A stretch of DNA of 64,000 nucleotides from Actinoplanes sp. DH11 (GTDB lineage: Bacteria; Actinomycetota; Actinomycetes; Mycobacteriales; Micromonosporaceae): assembly GCF_020873875.1 (NCBI RefSeq), contig NZ_JAHWGU010000023.1:78279-142278 (forward strand). The letters run 5' to 3'. Within the stretch, counting starts at the first letter, position 1, and each line of letters begins with the position of its first letter. The notes under the pieces are model-generated. The model was not told the DNA's origin. It did no database searches and worked only from the letters and a program-made list of their open reading frames with translations. Positions 1 to 8,303 of the stretch are shown in pieces. The translations under genes were made by a program, and so were the position numbers.

Positions 1-643
1 CGGTGAGCTGGGCGGCCTGGTCCTGAGACCGGATGGTGCGGTCGGTCAGCTGACGAACTACGGCGTACCCGATGCCGGCGACCAGGCCGAGCAGCAGTCC
101 CACGGCGAGATTCATCGGCCAGCTGGGGGACACCGGGTCGGTGCGCACCGTGGCCGGGCCGGACACCGAGACCTTGACCGGCGACACCACTGCACCGCTG
201 GGCAGTTCGAGCCGGTCGACGAAGCGGGGGAACTCGGTGCCCAGCGCCGAGGCGATCTGCCGGGCGCGCTCCTTCGAGGTGTCGGTGACCCTGATGTCGA
301 GCAGCACTGTGTCGAGCGGCGAGCTGACTTCGATCATCGAGGCCAGCTCCTCCGTGGTGAGGGGCAGGCCGAGCCGCTCACGCACCGCGTCCAGGACGAG
401 AGGGCTGTTGACGATGTCCGCGTACGACTTGACCCGCTCCCTGGTGAAGTCGCTGCCCTGGGCGAGCTGGCTGCTGCTGGCGGTGCCGCGCAGCGTCATC
501 GAGACGAAGAGCTGGGTGCCGGCCTCGTAGCGTTCGGGCTGACGCCATGACACCCCGGCCGCCACACCGAGGCCCGCCACAACCGTGATCAGGACGATGA
601 TCCAGCGAACGCGTACGGCGTGCAGTAGTTCAGCGAGTGACAT
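1..643 (-). CDS. Wzz/YveK-like polysaccharide chain-length protein (partial)
   Basis: Membrane protein that in this family sets the length of exported polysaccharide chains, often as the adaptor of a BY-kinase. The N-terminus, MSLAELLHAVRVRWIIVLI, is the typical short cytoplasmic helix followed by a first membrane segment at about residues 13-32. A periplasmic part follows (residues about 33-175, with a DIRVTDTSKERARQIA stretch typical of the Wzz domain), and then a second hydrophobic segment (MNLAVGLLLGLVAGIGYAVV). The gene runs off the left edge, so it cannot be seen whether a C-terminal tyrosine kinase domain is present. The ATG overlaps the end of the polymerase gene by 14 bp, which indicates one operon. 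Family assignment is fairly sure; substrate is unknown. Confidence 0.8.
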   Translation of the reverse strand, partial: MSLAELLHAVRVRWIIVLITVVAGLGVAAGVSWRQPERYEAGTQLFVSMTLRGTASSSQLAQGSDFTRERVKSYADIVNSPLVLDAVRERLGLPLTTEELASMIEVSSPLDTVLLDIRVTDTSKERARQIASALGTEFPRFVDRLELPSGAVVSPVKVSVSGPATVRTDPVSPSWPMNLAVGLLLGLVAGIGYAVVRQLTDRTIRSQDQAAQLT

Positions 644-1949
644 GGCGCTCTCCGGTGTGCAGTGTCGACGTTTGTTGCGTGGGGGCTTCGGCGGCGGAAC
701 GCCGGGGTGCGCGCAGATACATGGCCGCGAGCAGGCAGACCACCACGAGCGGGAAGGCCCGCCCCTGGCCGTAGTAGAAGAAGCGGGGCAGTTCGAGCAG
801 GCCGATCGCGGCCACCGCATAACCGAGCAGTGCGGCAGGCGAGCCGGCACAGGCGTTGCGGTAGACGCGACCCAGGACCACACCGACCAGGACGAGCAGC
901 ACCGGTGCGAGCAGCCGCAGCTCGCCGAAGATCGGAAGAAGGGCGCTGGGGTTGTTGAACTCCGGGTTCGAATGGGCGTCCAGGTAGGCCCGCCAGAGGT
1001 CGGTGCCCGAAGTCCGATCCCCGCCGGACATGGCGCGGAAGGCACCGCCGAGAACGGGGAACTCCCAGAGGAACTGCAGAGTGGTCTCCGGCCTTATCAG
1101 GTCAGGGCTCAGACCGTGCAGGTAGAGAGCGCCGTTGTTGGTCGCGGTGGCGTAGTACGCCTGCAGCCGATCCGCGGAGAACCCGAGCAGGGTCTGATCC
1201 GTGCGGGAGGCGTAGAAGCTCCAGCTGCGGCTCTGCTCGGACAGAGCGAAGAAGCCGAGCAGGGCGCCGAGCCCGGCACCGGACCAGCCGAGAAAGGCCA
1301 GGCCGGACGGCCAGCGTTTCTTCGGCCCGGGTACCCGGGCGCCGCGCACCCGCGGTAACAGGGCGAGCACCACGGCGAGGGGCATCAGGAGTTCGAGCAG
1401 GGCGAGCCGCTCGCTGTTGGCGACCACCCGGATCGCTCCCAGGACCAGCGTCAGGACGAGCATCACCGGGTGCGGGCGGCCCAGCCGGTGCAGGAGCGTG
1501 CATGCGGCGATGACGAAGGGACCGACCTGGGTCAGCGTGGTGATGCCGGGAACGGTCACCGCCTTCTGCGCGCCCGAGCCACCGGTCAGGAACGACGGCC
1601 CGTTCTGGAGCACGGCGAGGCCGAACCAGACGAGGTAGCCGGCCATCGCAAGCCAGAACAAGATCCGGGTCAGCTTCTCCAGGCGATCGAGCGATCCGTC
1701 GGACACAGTCAGCCAGGGTGTGGCAGCGGTCCGGCCGCTGATCGCCACGCCCAGCACGAGAAAGCCGATGCCGGCGGCCTGCAACCAGAGGTCACCGTTG
1801 CTCAGCACCCAATCCTGCCCCCAGTCGCCGCGTTGACCCTCGGTGCTCAGCGCGGCGGGCACGGTGCTCAGGACGGCGGCGAACACCAGGAACCAGAGCG
1901 GGTGAACCAGGGCCGGCTGGGAGAGCGGGATCCGTGTTGCGGTCGGCAC
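630..1949 (-). CDS. Wzy-like oligosaccharide polymerase / O-antigen ligase-type membrane protein
   Basis: Polytopic protein of 439 residues with about ten to twelve hydrophobic segments and a large loop around residues 260-345 that carries charged and aromatic residues (for example FYASRTDQTLLGFSADRLQ). This layout fits O-antigen/EPS polymerases, which join lipid-linked repeat units outside the membrane. I chose the GTG at 1949 because it lies one base after the stop of the upstream glycosyltransferase; the reading frame stays open further upstream, but inside that gene. The role follows from membrane topology and from its place between glycosyltransferase, flippase and chain-length genes. 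These polymerases have little sequence conservation, so the specific reaction is inferred. Confidence 0.72.
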   Translation of the reverse strand: MPTATRIPLSQPALVHPLWFLVFAAVLSTVPAALSTEGQRGDWGQDWVLSNGDLWLQAAGIGFLVLGVAISGRTAATPWLTVSDGSLDRLEKLTRILFWLAMAGYLVWFGLAVLQNGPSFLTGGSGAQKAVTVPGITTLTQVGPFVIAACTLLHRLGRPHPVMLVLTLVLGAIRVVANSERLALLELLMPLAVVLALLPRVRGARVPGPKKRWPSGLAFLGWSGAGLGALLGFFALSEQSRSWSFYASRTDQTLLGFSADRLQAYYATATNNGALYLHGLSPDLIRPETTLQFLWEFPVLGGAFRAMSGGDRTSGTDLWRAYLDAHSNPEFNNPSALLPIFGELRLLAPVLLVLVGVVLGRVYRNACAGSPAALLGYAVAAIGLLELPRFFYYGQGRAFPLVVVCLLAAMYLRAPRRSAAEAPTQQTSTLHTGERHVTR

Positions 1950-1950
1950 G

Positions 1951-3021
1951 TCAGCGGCTCCGCGCCAGGTCGAGCAGCCGGCGTGCGCCGTCCCGCCACG
2001 AGTAGCGCCGTGCGTTGGCGGCCCCGCGTTCCCGCAGCCGCGCACGCGCCGGGGAATCGTTGCTGAGCACGGCGAACTCCGCGGCGTAGGTACGTTCGCC
2101 CCGGTCGGACACCATGATCGCGGCGTCGCCCGCCACCTCCGGGAGGGACGCGTTGCCGGCGCAGATCACCGGACACCCGAGGCGCTGTGCCTCGACGACC
2201 GGAATGCCGAAGCCTTCGTAGACCGACGGCATGAGCAGGGCGCCCGCGTGCCGGTAGAGATAGGCGAGTTCGGCGTCAGTGACCCGGCCGAGGTAGTGGA
2301 TGTTCCCGGCGTGCTCCGTGTGTGCCTCGGGCATGTCGGTGCGGAGCACTCGTGCGGACGGGGCGGCGCCGACCACGACCAGATGCGCACCGGTAGCGGT
2401 GAACTGGTCCACCACCAGCGCGGTTCGCTTGTGCGGTGCCCGGGAACCGACCGTCAGGGCGAACGGCGCGTCCGGCAGCCGGTCCGCGATGCTCGCGTCC
2501 GGAACGATGTCGTCCACGTGCTCGGCGCCGCACGGCACGACGTGGAAGCGGTCGGCCGGTACGCCCAGCCAGTCGGCCACTTCGCCGGCGCTGAACTCCG
2601 AGACCGTCACCAGGCGGGCCGGTCCACGGCTGATCAACCGGTAGAGCGCCTCGTACCAGAGGCGGAAGCCGGTGGAAAAGGCTTCGGGGATGCGGCGGAC
2701 CGAAGCGTCGTGCATCACGACCACCTGGCGGCGCTTGAGCACCGGCGCGGGACCCGACATCGAGATCAGGGTGTGCCCCCAGCTACGCAGCGGCAGCCAG
2801 ACCTGCTCGAAGAACATTCCGGAGAAACGGCTGCGTACACAGGTGAACCGCTCGGTGAGCCACGGCGGGGGATCGGCGTCGGCGGGCAACGCGACGACGC
2901 ACCGCGCCGCGTCGGCGGGATCCATCGCGCGCATCATCTCGGCGGCGTACCGCTGCGTGCCGGTGATCCGCTGGCTGGTCCAGCGGCCGTTGATCCAGAT
3001 CCGCCGGTTGACCTCGGTCAT
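1951..3021 (-). CDS. GT4 family glycosyltransferase
   Basis: A 356-residue GT-B glycosyltransferase that should add one sugar to a lipid-linked repeat unit on the cytoplasmic side. The C-terminal nucleotide-sugar domain shows the GT4 pattern ALLMPSVYEGFGIPVVEAQR with the E-x7-E pair, followed by GCPVICAGNASLPEVAGDAA. The N-terminal half contains ITGTQRYAAEMMRAMD, a common acceptor-side motif of family 4 enzymes. Its ATG overlaps the flippase stop (ATGA at 3018-3021) and its own stop is one base from the polymerase start, so all are translated as one unit. Donor and acceptor sugars cannot be told from sequence. Confidence 0.88.
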   Translation of the reverse strand: MTEVNRRIWINGRWTSQRITGTQRYAAEMMRAMDPADAARCVVALPADADPPPWLTERFTCVRSRFSGMFFEQVWLPLRSWGHTLISMSGPAPVLKRRQVVVMHDASVRRIPEAFSTGFRLWYEALYRLISRGPARLVTVSEFSAGEVADWLGVPADRFHVVPCGAEHVDDIVPDASIADRLPDAPFALTVGSRAPHKRTALVVDQFTATGAHLVVVGAAPSARVLRTDMPEAHTEHAGNIHYLGRVTDAELAYLYRHAGALLMPSVYEGFGIPVVEAQRLGCPVICAGNASLPEVAGDAAIMVSDRGERTYAAEFAVLSNDSPARARLRERGAANARRYSWRDGARRLLDLARSR

Positions 3022-4229
3022 GCGCTCATCTCCTTCAGTCGGGGGCGGATGTGGACGCGGCGCCTGTCCTCGGCGTTGCGCAGGGCGTACCAGGTGATGA
3101 GCAGCATTTCGCTCCCGCAGAGAAGCAGGAGGTAGAGCTGGAGGTCACGGATCCAGACGGCACCTATCGCGATGGTGAACAGGGCGATGGCGCTGGCCGT
3201 CAGATTGGTGACCATGAATCGTGCGGGGGAGGCGTTCAGCATGTGCCGCGTCCCCTGCCACGTATTGACGAGGACGAAGAGCTTGTAGGCGCAGTAGACG
3301 AGGACGGTCAGGGCGGCCGTGGCGGCGAGATCCTCGGAGACCAGGCGCCGGATGGCCGAGCTGCCGGCCAGGGCGACGGCGGTGACCAGCAGACTGCCGA
3401 TCGTCAGCAGCTTCGGCAGACTGAACAGCGGGCTGATCCGGCCGCGCAGCAGATCCTCCCGCACCGAGGCGTTGAGCAGCAGGTGGAACGGGCCGAAGAC
3501 GAGCTCCAGCGCCCGGATCACCACGATCGCCGTGCCACCGACACAGATGCCGGCGAGGGTCGGCAGGGCCACGCTGAACATCAGTCCTACCGCCGACGCG
3601 AAGCCGTAGGACATGCCCGGGCGCAGGGACGACCACAGCGCCGGCCGGATGCCGCTGGAGACGGCGCCGCGGCGGCACTGCCGGGCCGCCCATGCGAGCA
3701 CCAGCAGTTGAGCCGGTACGGCGGCGACCAGCACGCTCCGGCCGGTCGCCGCGAGGAGCACCGCCGAGATGACGGTGCCCATCGCGGTGAGCTGCGGCAC
3801 TAGGTTTCCCGCGGCGACCGAGCGGATCCGGTTGAGCAGCCAGTACCGGTTCTCAATCCAGACCTGCAAGAGCACGGGTACGGCGGTCGCAGCCCACGCC
3901 CATCCGCCGCCGCCCGGCACCGCGATCAGCGGTACGAAAACCACCACCGGAGCGATGATCAGCGTCGTCGCGAGTGCCGTCCGGGTGGCCCAGGCTCGCG
4001 GGTCCCAATCCGGCGGGACGACACCGCGGGCGATCGGGCGGCCGAGCAGAGCCTCCTGCAGCACGTACGGGATCGCCAGCAGGGTGCCCTGGAGCGCGAC
4101 CAGAACCAGGTCCGAGTGCCCGCTCCAGGAGGCGATCAGAAACACCGCGACGCTGCTCAGGCGGGTGAGCGCCTGCACCGAGATCTGCGAGCGTTGCAGA
4201 TTCCCGGCGAGCGACAGCGGTGATCTCAT
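3018..4229 (-). CDS. Wzx-like polysaccharide flippase / oligosaccharide translocase
   Basis: A 403-residue integral membrane protein with about twelve hydrophobic segments and few charged residues inside them, as in the MOP/MATE-type flippases that move lipid-linked oligosaccharides across the membrane. The ATG at 4229 starts MRSPLSLAGNLQRSQISVQA; it overlaps the stop of the preceding glycosyltransferase by ATGA. The open frame extends far upstream through that gene in another frame, but that part is Arg/Pro-rich shadow sequence and not membrane protein. Function is inferred from topology and from the complete Wzy-type gene set around it. Confidence 0.75.
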   Translation of the reverse strand: MRSPLSLAGNLQRSQISVQALTRLSSVAVFLIASWSGHSDLVLVALQGTLLAIPYVLQEALLGRPIARGVVPPDWDPRAWATRTALATTLIIAPVVVFVPLIAVPGGGGWAWAATAVPVLLQVWIENRYWLLNRIRSVAAGNLVPQLTAMGTVISAVLLAATGRSVLVAAVPAQLLVLAWAARQCRRGAVSSGIRPALWSSLRPGMSYGFASAVGLMFSVALPTLAGICVGGTAIVVIRALELVFGPFHLLLNASVREDLLRGRISPLFSLPKLLTIGSLLVTAVALAGSSAIRRLVSEDLAATAALTVLVYCAYKLFVLVNTWQGTRHMLNASPARFMVTNLTASAIALFTIAIGAVWIRDLQLYLLLLCGSEMLLITWYALRNAEDRRRVHIRPRLKEMSA

Positions 4230-5257
4230 CGACCGGCCTTCACGACGTGGCGGTAGACGCCGGCGAGCATCTCGGTCTGACGGCCGGCGTTCATGGTGCG
4301 GAGCAGGTTGGTTGCGGCACGGAGCGAATCGGCGCGGGCAGTGGGTGATCTGAGGATTTCCAGGACCCGGTCGGCGGCCTGGGTGGGGTCGGTCGCGGTG
4401 GGCAGGGGGAGGCCGGTGAAGGCGGCGATGTCGCGGACCACCAGGGGCAGCCCGGCGGCGGCCGCGTCGAGGACGCTTATCGGGAAGCCCTCGGAGGCGG
4501 CGCAGTGCAGGTAGAGGTCGCTGCCGGCCAGGGCGGCGGCCATGGCGTCCTGGGGCAGCCAGCCGGTGATCTCGACACCGGCGGTGGTCAGGGCGTGCCG
4601 GTGGACCTCGTTGTCGCCGCCGCCGATCCAGCGGAACCGGACCCGGGGGTCGCGGTCGCGGACGATGGCGGCGACCTCGGCGAAGAAGAGCGGGTCCTTC
4701 TGCGCGGTGAGGCGGCCGATCATGGAGATGACCGGGGTGCCGGAGGGTCGCGGGGCCGGTGGCCGGGTGCTGATGCCGGGCCGGTTCGGCACGACTGCCA
4801 CGTGGGTGCGTGCCAGCCGGGAGACCCGGCGGGCCAGCTGTTCCTCGTACGGGGAGACCGCGAGGATGGCGGCCGTCCGGTGGGCCAGCACCGACTCGGC
4901 GACCCGGGCGACGACGCGCTGCGAGCCGGAGACGGCCGGGTTCACGAAGCCGAAGCAGTGCGGCTGGTAGACCACCGGCACGCCGGTCCGGGCCAGCCGG
5001 GTGTAGATACCGGCCCAGCTGGAGTGCGCGTGCACCACGTCGGGGCGCAGCCGCCGTACCGCGTCGGTGACCGCGCGGATCCGGGCGCCGGCGCCGGCCG
5101 GCAGCCGGGTGGTGCTGGTGAAGCCGGCCGGCGTGCAGGGGTCGGCGTCGGCGTGCCAGAGCAGGTGGTGCTCGTCGCGGTCCAGGCCGGCGGCCATCTG
5201 GTTGACGACGGCGCCGGTTCCGGCGGAGTAGCACTCGGTGACATGAAGGATGCGCAC
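4226..5257 (-). CDS. GT4 family glycosyltransferase
   Basis: A 343-residue GT-B glycosyltransferase. The N-terminus MRILHVTECYSAGTGAVVNQ is typical of GT4 enzymes of EPS operons. VVHAHSSWAGIYTRLA lies in the first Rossmann fold, and the donor domain holds ISMIGRLTAQKDPLFFAEVA and then CAASEGFPISVLDAAAAGLP, where the usual second Glu of E-x7-E is Asp. It starts with GTG one base after the stop of the sugar-phosphate transferase and overlaps the flippase gene by four bases. Likely adds the second or third sugar of the repeat unit. Sugar specificity is unknown. Confidence 0.87.
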   Translation of the reverse strand: MRILHVTECYSAGTGAVVNQMAAGLDRDEHHLLWHADADPCTPAGFTSTTRLPAGAGARIRAVTDAVRRLRPDVVHAHSSWAGIYTRLARTGVPVVYQPHCFGFVNPAVSGSQRVVARVAESVLAHRTAAILAVSPYEEQLARRVSRLARTHVAVVPNRPGISTRPPAPRPSGTPVISMIGRLTAQKDPLFFAEVAAIVRDRDPRVRFRWIGGGDNEVHRHALTTAGVEITGWLPQDAMAAALAGSDLYLHCAASEGFPISVLDAAAAGLPLVVRDIAAFTGLPLPTATDPTQAADRVLEILRSPTARADSLRAATNLLRTMNAGRQTEMLAGVYRHVVKAGR

Positions 5258-5258
5258 G

Positions 5259-6650
5259 TCAGCGGCCTCCGGCGCTGACGACCTCGTGCAGGGTACGCAC
5301 GATGATCTTCACGTCCAGCCAGAGCGACCAGTTCTCGATGTAGTAGTTGTCGAAGCGGGCCCGGTCACCGATCGGGGTGTCGCCGCGCAGGCCGCTGACC
5401 TGGGCGAGGCCGGTCAGGCCGACGGGTACGCGGTGCCGGCGGGCGTAGTGCGGGTGTTCGGCGGAGAACTGCTCGACGAAGTGCGGCCGTTCCGGGCGCG
5501 GGCCGACGACCGTCATGTCGCCGCGGAAGATGTTCCACAGCTGGGGCAGCTCGTCGAGCGAGGTGCGGCGCAGCACCCGGCCGACCGGGCCGACCCGGTC
5601 GTCGTTCGCGATCGACCAGGTGGTCTGCGAGTCCGTCTCGTCGCGCGGCCGCATCGAGCGGAACTTGAGCACCTGGAAGGTGCGCCCGCCCCGGCCGACC
5701 CGTTCCTGGCGGAACAGCACGCCGGGGCCGCCCTCCAGCCGGACCGCGACGGCGCAGGCCAGCAGGACCGGGCTGAGCAGCAGCAGGGCGAGCGCGCTGA
5801 GCGCGACGTCGAAGCTGCGCTTCAGCCGCCAGCGCCAGCCGTCGAGCTCGGGCAGGCGGACCCGGACCACCGGGATGGCACCCACGTGGTCCTGGTGCGG
5901 GTTGCGGATCGGGAAGCGGCGCATCCGGGGCACCACGTACACGTGCCGGGTACGGCCCATCGACGCTTCCAGCACGTCGGCGAACCGGTCCTCCGGCGCG
6001 TTCGGGTCGGCGACCACCACGACCGTCGCGCCGTGCCGTTCCAGCACGTGGGCCAGGTCGACCACGTCGCCGAGGCGCGGCACGCCGATCGCGGCCGGGT
6101 CGTGGTGCCAGGTCTCGTCCAGGTAGCCGACCGGCTTGAGTCCGTAGCTGTGGTCCCGGTGCAGGACCTGGATCAGGTCCGTGGCGACCGGTCCGCTGCC
6201 GACCACGACGGCCCGGCGGCCGGCCCGCCGCGACCGGCGGGCGGCCCGGATCACCGCGTAGGTGAGCGACCGGCCGGCGAGCAGCAGCAGGATGGTGGCG
6301 CCGGTGGTCCGCAACAGCGACTCGACGGTGATGCGGGTGTCCACCGTGTGCCGCAGGGCGGTGACGCCGGCGACCAGGGCGGCCGCGATCAGCACCCGGC
6401 CGATCAGGGCGGGCAGGTCGTCGAGCAGCGACAGGTGCAGGCGGCGGCCGTAGAGGCCGGCCGACGCGAGCAGCGCGATCGTCACCAGCGCGAGGACGGT
6501 CAGCGCCCGGAAGTGCGTGCTGTTGGCCGGAATGAGCGCGAAAAGAGCTACCGCATCGATTCCGAGAATGAGAATCCACGCCGGCGGCGGTGTGGTCCTG
6601 GCTTTCTCACTCGACATCGAAGTGATGGCGGTGGACTGTCCCCCGTACAC
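5259..6650 (-). CDS. Polyprenyl-phosphate sugar-1-phosphate transferase (initiating EPS glycosyltransferase)
   Basis: First committed enzyme of the operon: moves a sugar-1-phosphate from a nucleotide sugar to undecaprenyl phosphate. The N-terminal half has about four membrane segments, then a nucleotide-binding-like CoA_binding_3 domain (GRRAVVVGSGPVATDLIQVL). The last 200 residues are the bacterial sugar transferase domain: KRSFDVALSALALLLLSPVL, FRQERVGRGGRTFQVLKFRSM, TSLDELPQLWNIFRGDM and VGPRPERP. I chose the GTG at 6650 because a GGAGG lies 4-5 bases upstream. An ATG at 6617 and a longer frame to 6758 are possible but lack this site. It heads the operon, so the promoter should lie in 6651-7138. 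Confidence 0.9.
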   Translation of the reverse strand: MYGGQSTAITSMSSEKARTTPPPAWILILGIDAVALFALIPANSTHFRALTVLALVTIALLASAGLYGRRLHLSLLDDLPALIGRVLIAAALVAGVTALRHTVDTRITVESLLRTTGATILLLLAGRSLTYAVIRAARRSRRAGRRAVVVGSGPVATDLIQVLHRDHSYGLKPVGYLDETWHHDPAAIGVPRLGDVVDLAHVLERHGATVVVVADPNAPEDRFADVLEASMGRTRHVYVVPRMRRFPIRNPHQDHVGAIPVVRVRLPELDGWRWRLKRSFDVALSALALLLLSPVLLACAVAVRLEGGPGVLFRQERVGRGGRTFQVLKFRSMRPRDETDSQTTWSIANDDRVGPVGRVLRRTSLDELPQLWNIFRGDMTVVGPRPERPHFVEQFSAEHPHYARRHRVPVGLTGLAQVSGLRGDTPIGDRARFDNYYIENWSLWLDVKIIVRTLHEVVSAGGR

Positions 6651-7138
6651 GTCGCCTCCGTTTTCCCTTCTGCTGGCCGGCCGCGTTCCGATGCTGGCCT
6701 GCGGCGAAGTTGAACAGTAGGGAGGCAGTATTCGTGCCAGCGTCGTCCTTTCGGACAATCAGTATTTACCGGTGTTCTGAAAAGGCGGAAAGCGGACGTG
6801 GGTGACGGCGGGGCCGCCGTGTACGTGACGGATCGGAACGGCGCGGCAGGCTGTCTTGTTTCGGCCCGGGAATCCGTTCTGACGGGTGGGTCCGACCTGA
6901 GAAAGTGCTAGGAACTGGGCGGGTATCGGCTGAGTGATCTGAGTCTCCGCGAACACTCAGCGTGATCTCATCCCTACAGCTGGCGGGGGAGAACCTACTG
7001 ATAGTCCGGTTCGGGGTCACCGTCCGTGGTGAGGGCTGCCGGGCCTGAACAACCGCTTCAAACGGACGCCGGGATGCCGTCGGAGAGAAAGCTGTCCGAA
7101 CGGGGGATGATCTCGGCTTGACCATTCCTCGCCCGTAC
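6651..7138. other. Divergent intergenic region upstream of EPS operon and LCP gene
   Basis: About 490 bases with no convincing gene. It must carry the promoters of the leftward EPS operon and the rightward LCP gene. The part near 6740-6790 is AT-rich relative to the window (TATTTACCGGTG, CTGAAAAGG) and is a plausible promoter for the operon. The right half (about 6980-7110) is G-rich with several short complementary runs, so a structured leader for the LCP gene is possible, but I cannot assign it to a known RNA class. Confidence 0.5.
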
Positions 7139-8248
7139 ATGAAAGGTGTGGGGGTGGAATCTGGGATCGATGTGGTCGGCGAGCCCGGCGAAAAGGAACA
7201 GCCGGCCGCGAACGAGAAGAACAAGGGATGGTTCGGCTCGATGCCGGGCTGGAAGAAGGCGCTTCTCGTTCTGGCGGCGCTTGTTCTCGTGGTGGCCGGT
7301 GGCGTCACCGGCGGAGGTTATTTCCTCTACAGCCGCTACGAGAACAAGGTTTCCCGCGCCGAGCTGCTGCCCGCCGACTCCGCCGAGGACGTCGCCCGAT
7401 CCGCGGCGAACTGGGAGTCAGGGCCGCTCAATCTGCTGCTGCTCGGCTCCGACTCGCGGGCCGGGGAGTCCGGCGGGACGAGCCCGATCGGCGAGCGGTC
7501 GGACACGATCATGCTGCTGCACATCTCGAAGGCGCGCGATCACGCGACGTTCGTCTCGATCCCGCGGGACAGCTACGTGGACGTGCCCGCCGGTGGCGGC
7601 TGGAAAGGCGGCAAGAACAAGATCAACTCAGCGTTCGCCTTCGGTGGGGCGCCGCTGACCGCGAAGACCGTGAAGGAGCTGACCGGGGTCACCCTGGACG
7701 GCGCGATGATCGCTGACTTCGCCAGCATCCGGGACATGGTCGACGCGGTGGACGGGGTGAACGTCTGCATCGACACGAAGGTGACCTCCGCGCACAGCGG
7801 CACGGTCTGGGACGCCGGATGCCACGACATGGACGGCGAGGTGGCCCTGGACTTCGTCCGCCAGCGCTACGGCGTCAAGGGCGGCGACTTCGGCCGGATG
7901 AAGAATCAGCAGCTCGTGGTGAAGTCGCTGATCGCCAAGGTGCAGTCGAGCGGCACGCTGACCAACCCGCTCAAGCTGGACAACCTGCTCGGCATCGCGG
8001 CCGACTCGCTCACCGTCGACCAGAAGCTGGACCTGCGGGACCTGGCCTTCGCGGTCCGGGAGATCCGCCCGGCGAACATCGATTACCGGACCGTTCCCTA
8101 CACCACCGCCAGCCTCAAGACCCCGGCCGGCAGCGCGGTGAAGCTCGACCCGGATCTGTCGACGTCGATGTTCAAGGCGATCGCGGACGACACCGTCGAG
8201 CAGTGGATCAGCGCGCACCCGGCGGAGGGTACGGTCAGCGGCCGCTGA
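7139..8248 (+). CDS. LytR-CpsA-Psr (LCP) family glycopolymer transferase
   Basis: LCP enzymes attach secondary glycopolymers such as teichoic-acid-like chains, arabinogalactan or capsule from lipid carriers to peptidoglycan outside the membrane. This protein has a basic cytoplasmic N-terminus, one membrane helix (ALLVLAALVLVVAGGVTGG) and an extracellular LCP domain. The domain carries the expected motifs: LGSDSRAG, RSDTIMLLHISK, FVSIPRDSYVDVP, KINSAFAFGG and LDFVRQRYGVKGGDFGRMKNQ, including the Arg and Asp residues that bind the polyprenyl pyrophosphate. The start is uncertain: ATG at 7139, TTG at 7118 or GTG at 7154 are in frame. It lies divergent from the EPS operon, which suggests that it may anchor that polymer; this link is inference. 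Confidence 0.9.
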   Translation: MKGVGVESGIDVVGEPGEKEQPAANEKNKGWFGSMPGWKKALLVLAALVLVVAGGVTGGGYFLYSRYENKVSRAELLPADSAEDVARSAANWESGPLNLLLLGSDSRAGESGGTSPIGERSDTIMLLHISKARDHATFVSIPRDSYVDVPAGGGWKGGKNKINSAFAFGGAPLTAKTVKELTGVTLDGAMIADFASIRDMVDAVDGVNVCIDTKVTSAHSGTVWDAGCHDMDGEVALDFVRQRYGVKGGDFGRMKNQQLVVKSLIAKVQSSGTLTNPLKLDNLLGIAADSLTVDQKLDLRDLAFAVREIRPANIDYRTVPYTTASLKTPAGSAVKLDPDLSTSMFKAIADDTVEQWISAHPAEGTVSGR

Positions 8249-8303
8249 ACGCGGCGTTAATCACCGGGCAACGCGCGAGCGTACCGCCTATTCTTGCCTC
8301 GCC

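Noticed and set aside
6960..7110. G-rich leader of the LCP gene with GGGGGAGAACC and GGTTCGGGGTCACC, faintly like a c-di-AMP (ydaO) riboswitch
   Set aside because: The conserved GACAGCTAACC segment and the GGGGTGAATC element of that riboswitch are missing, so only a generic structured leader can be claimed.
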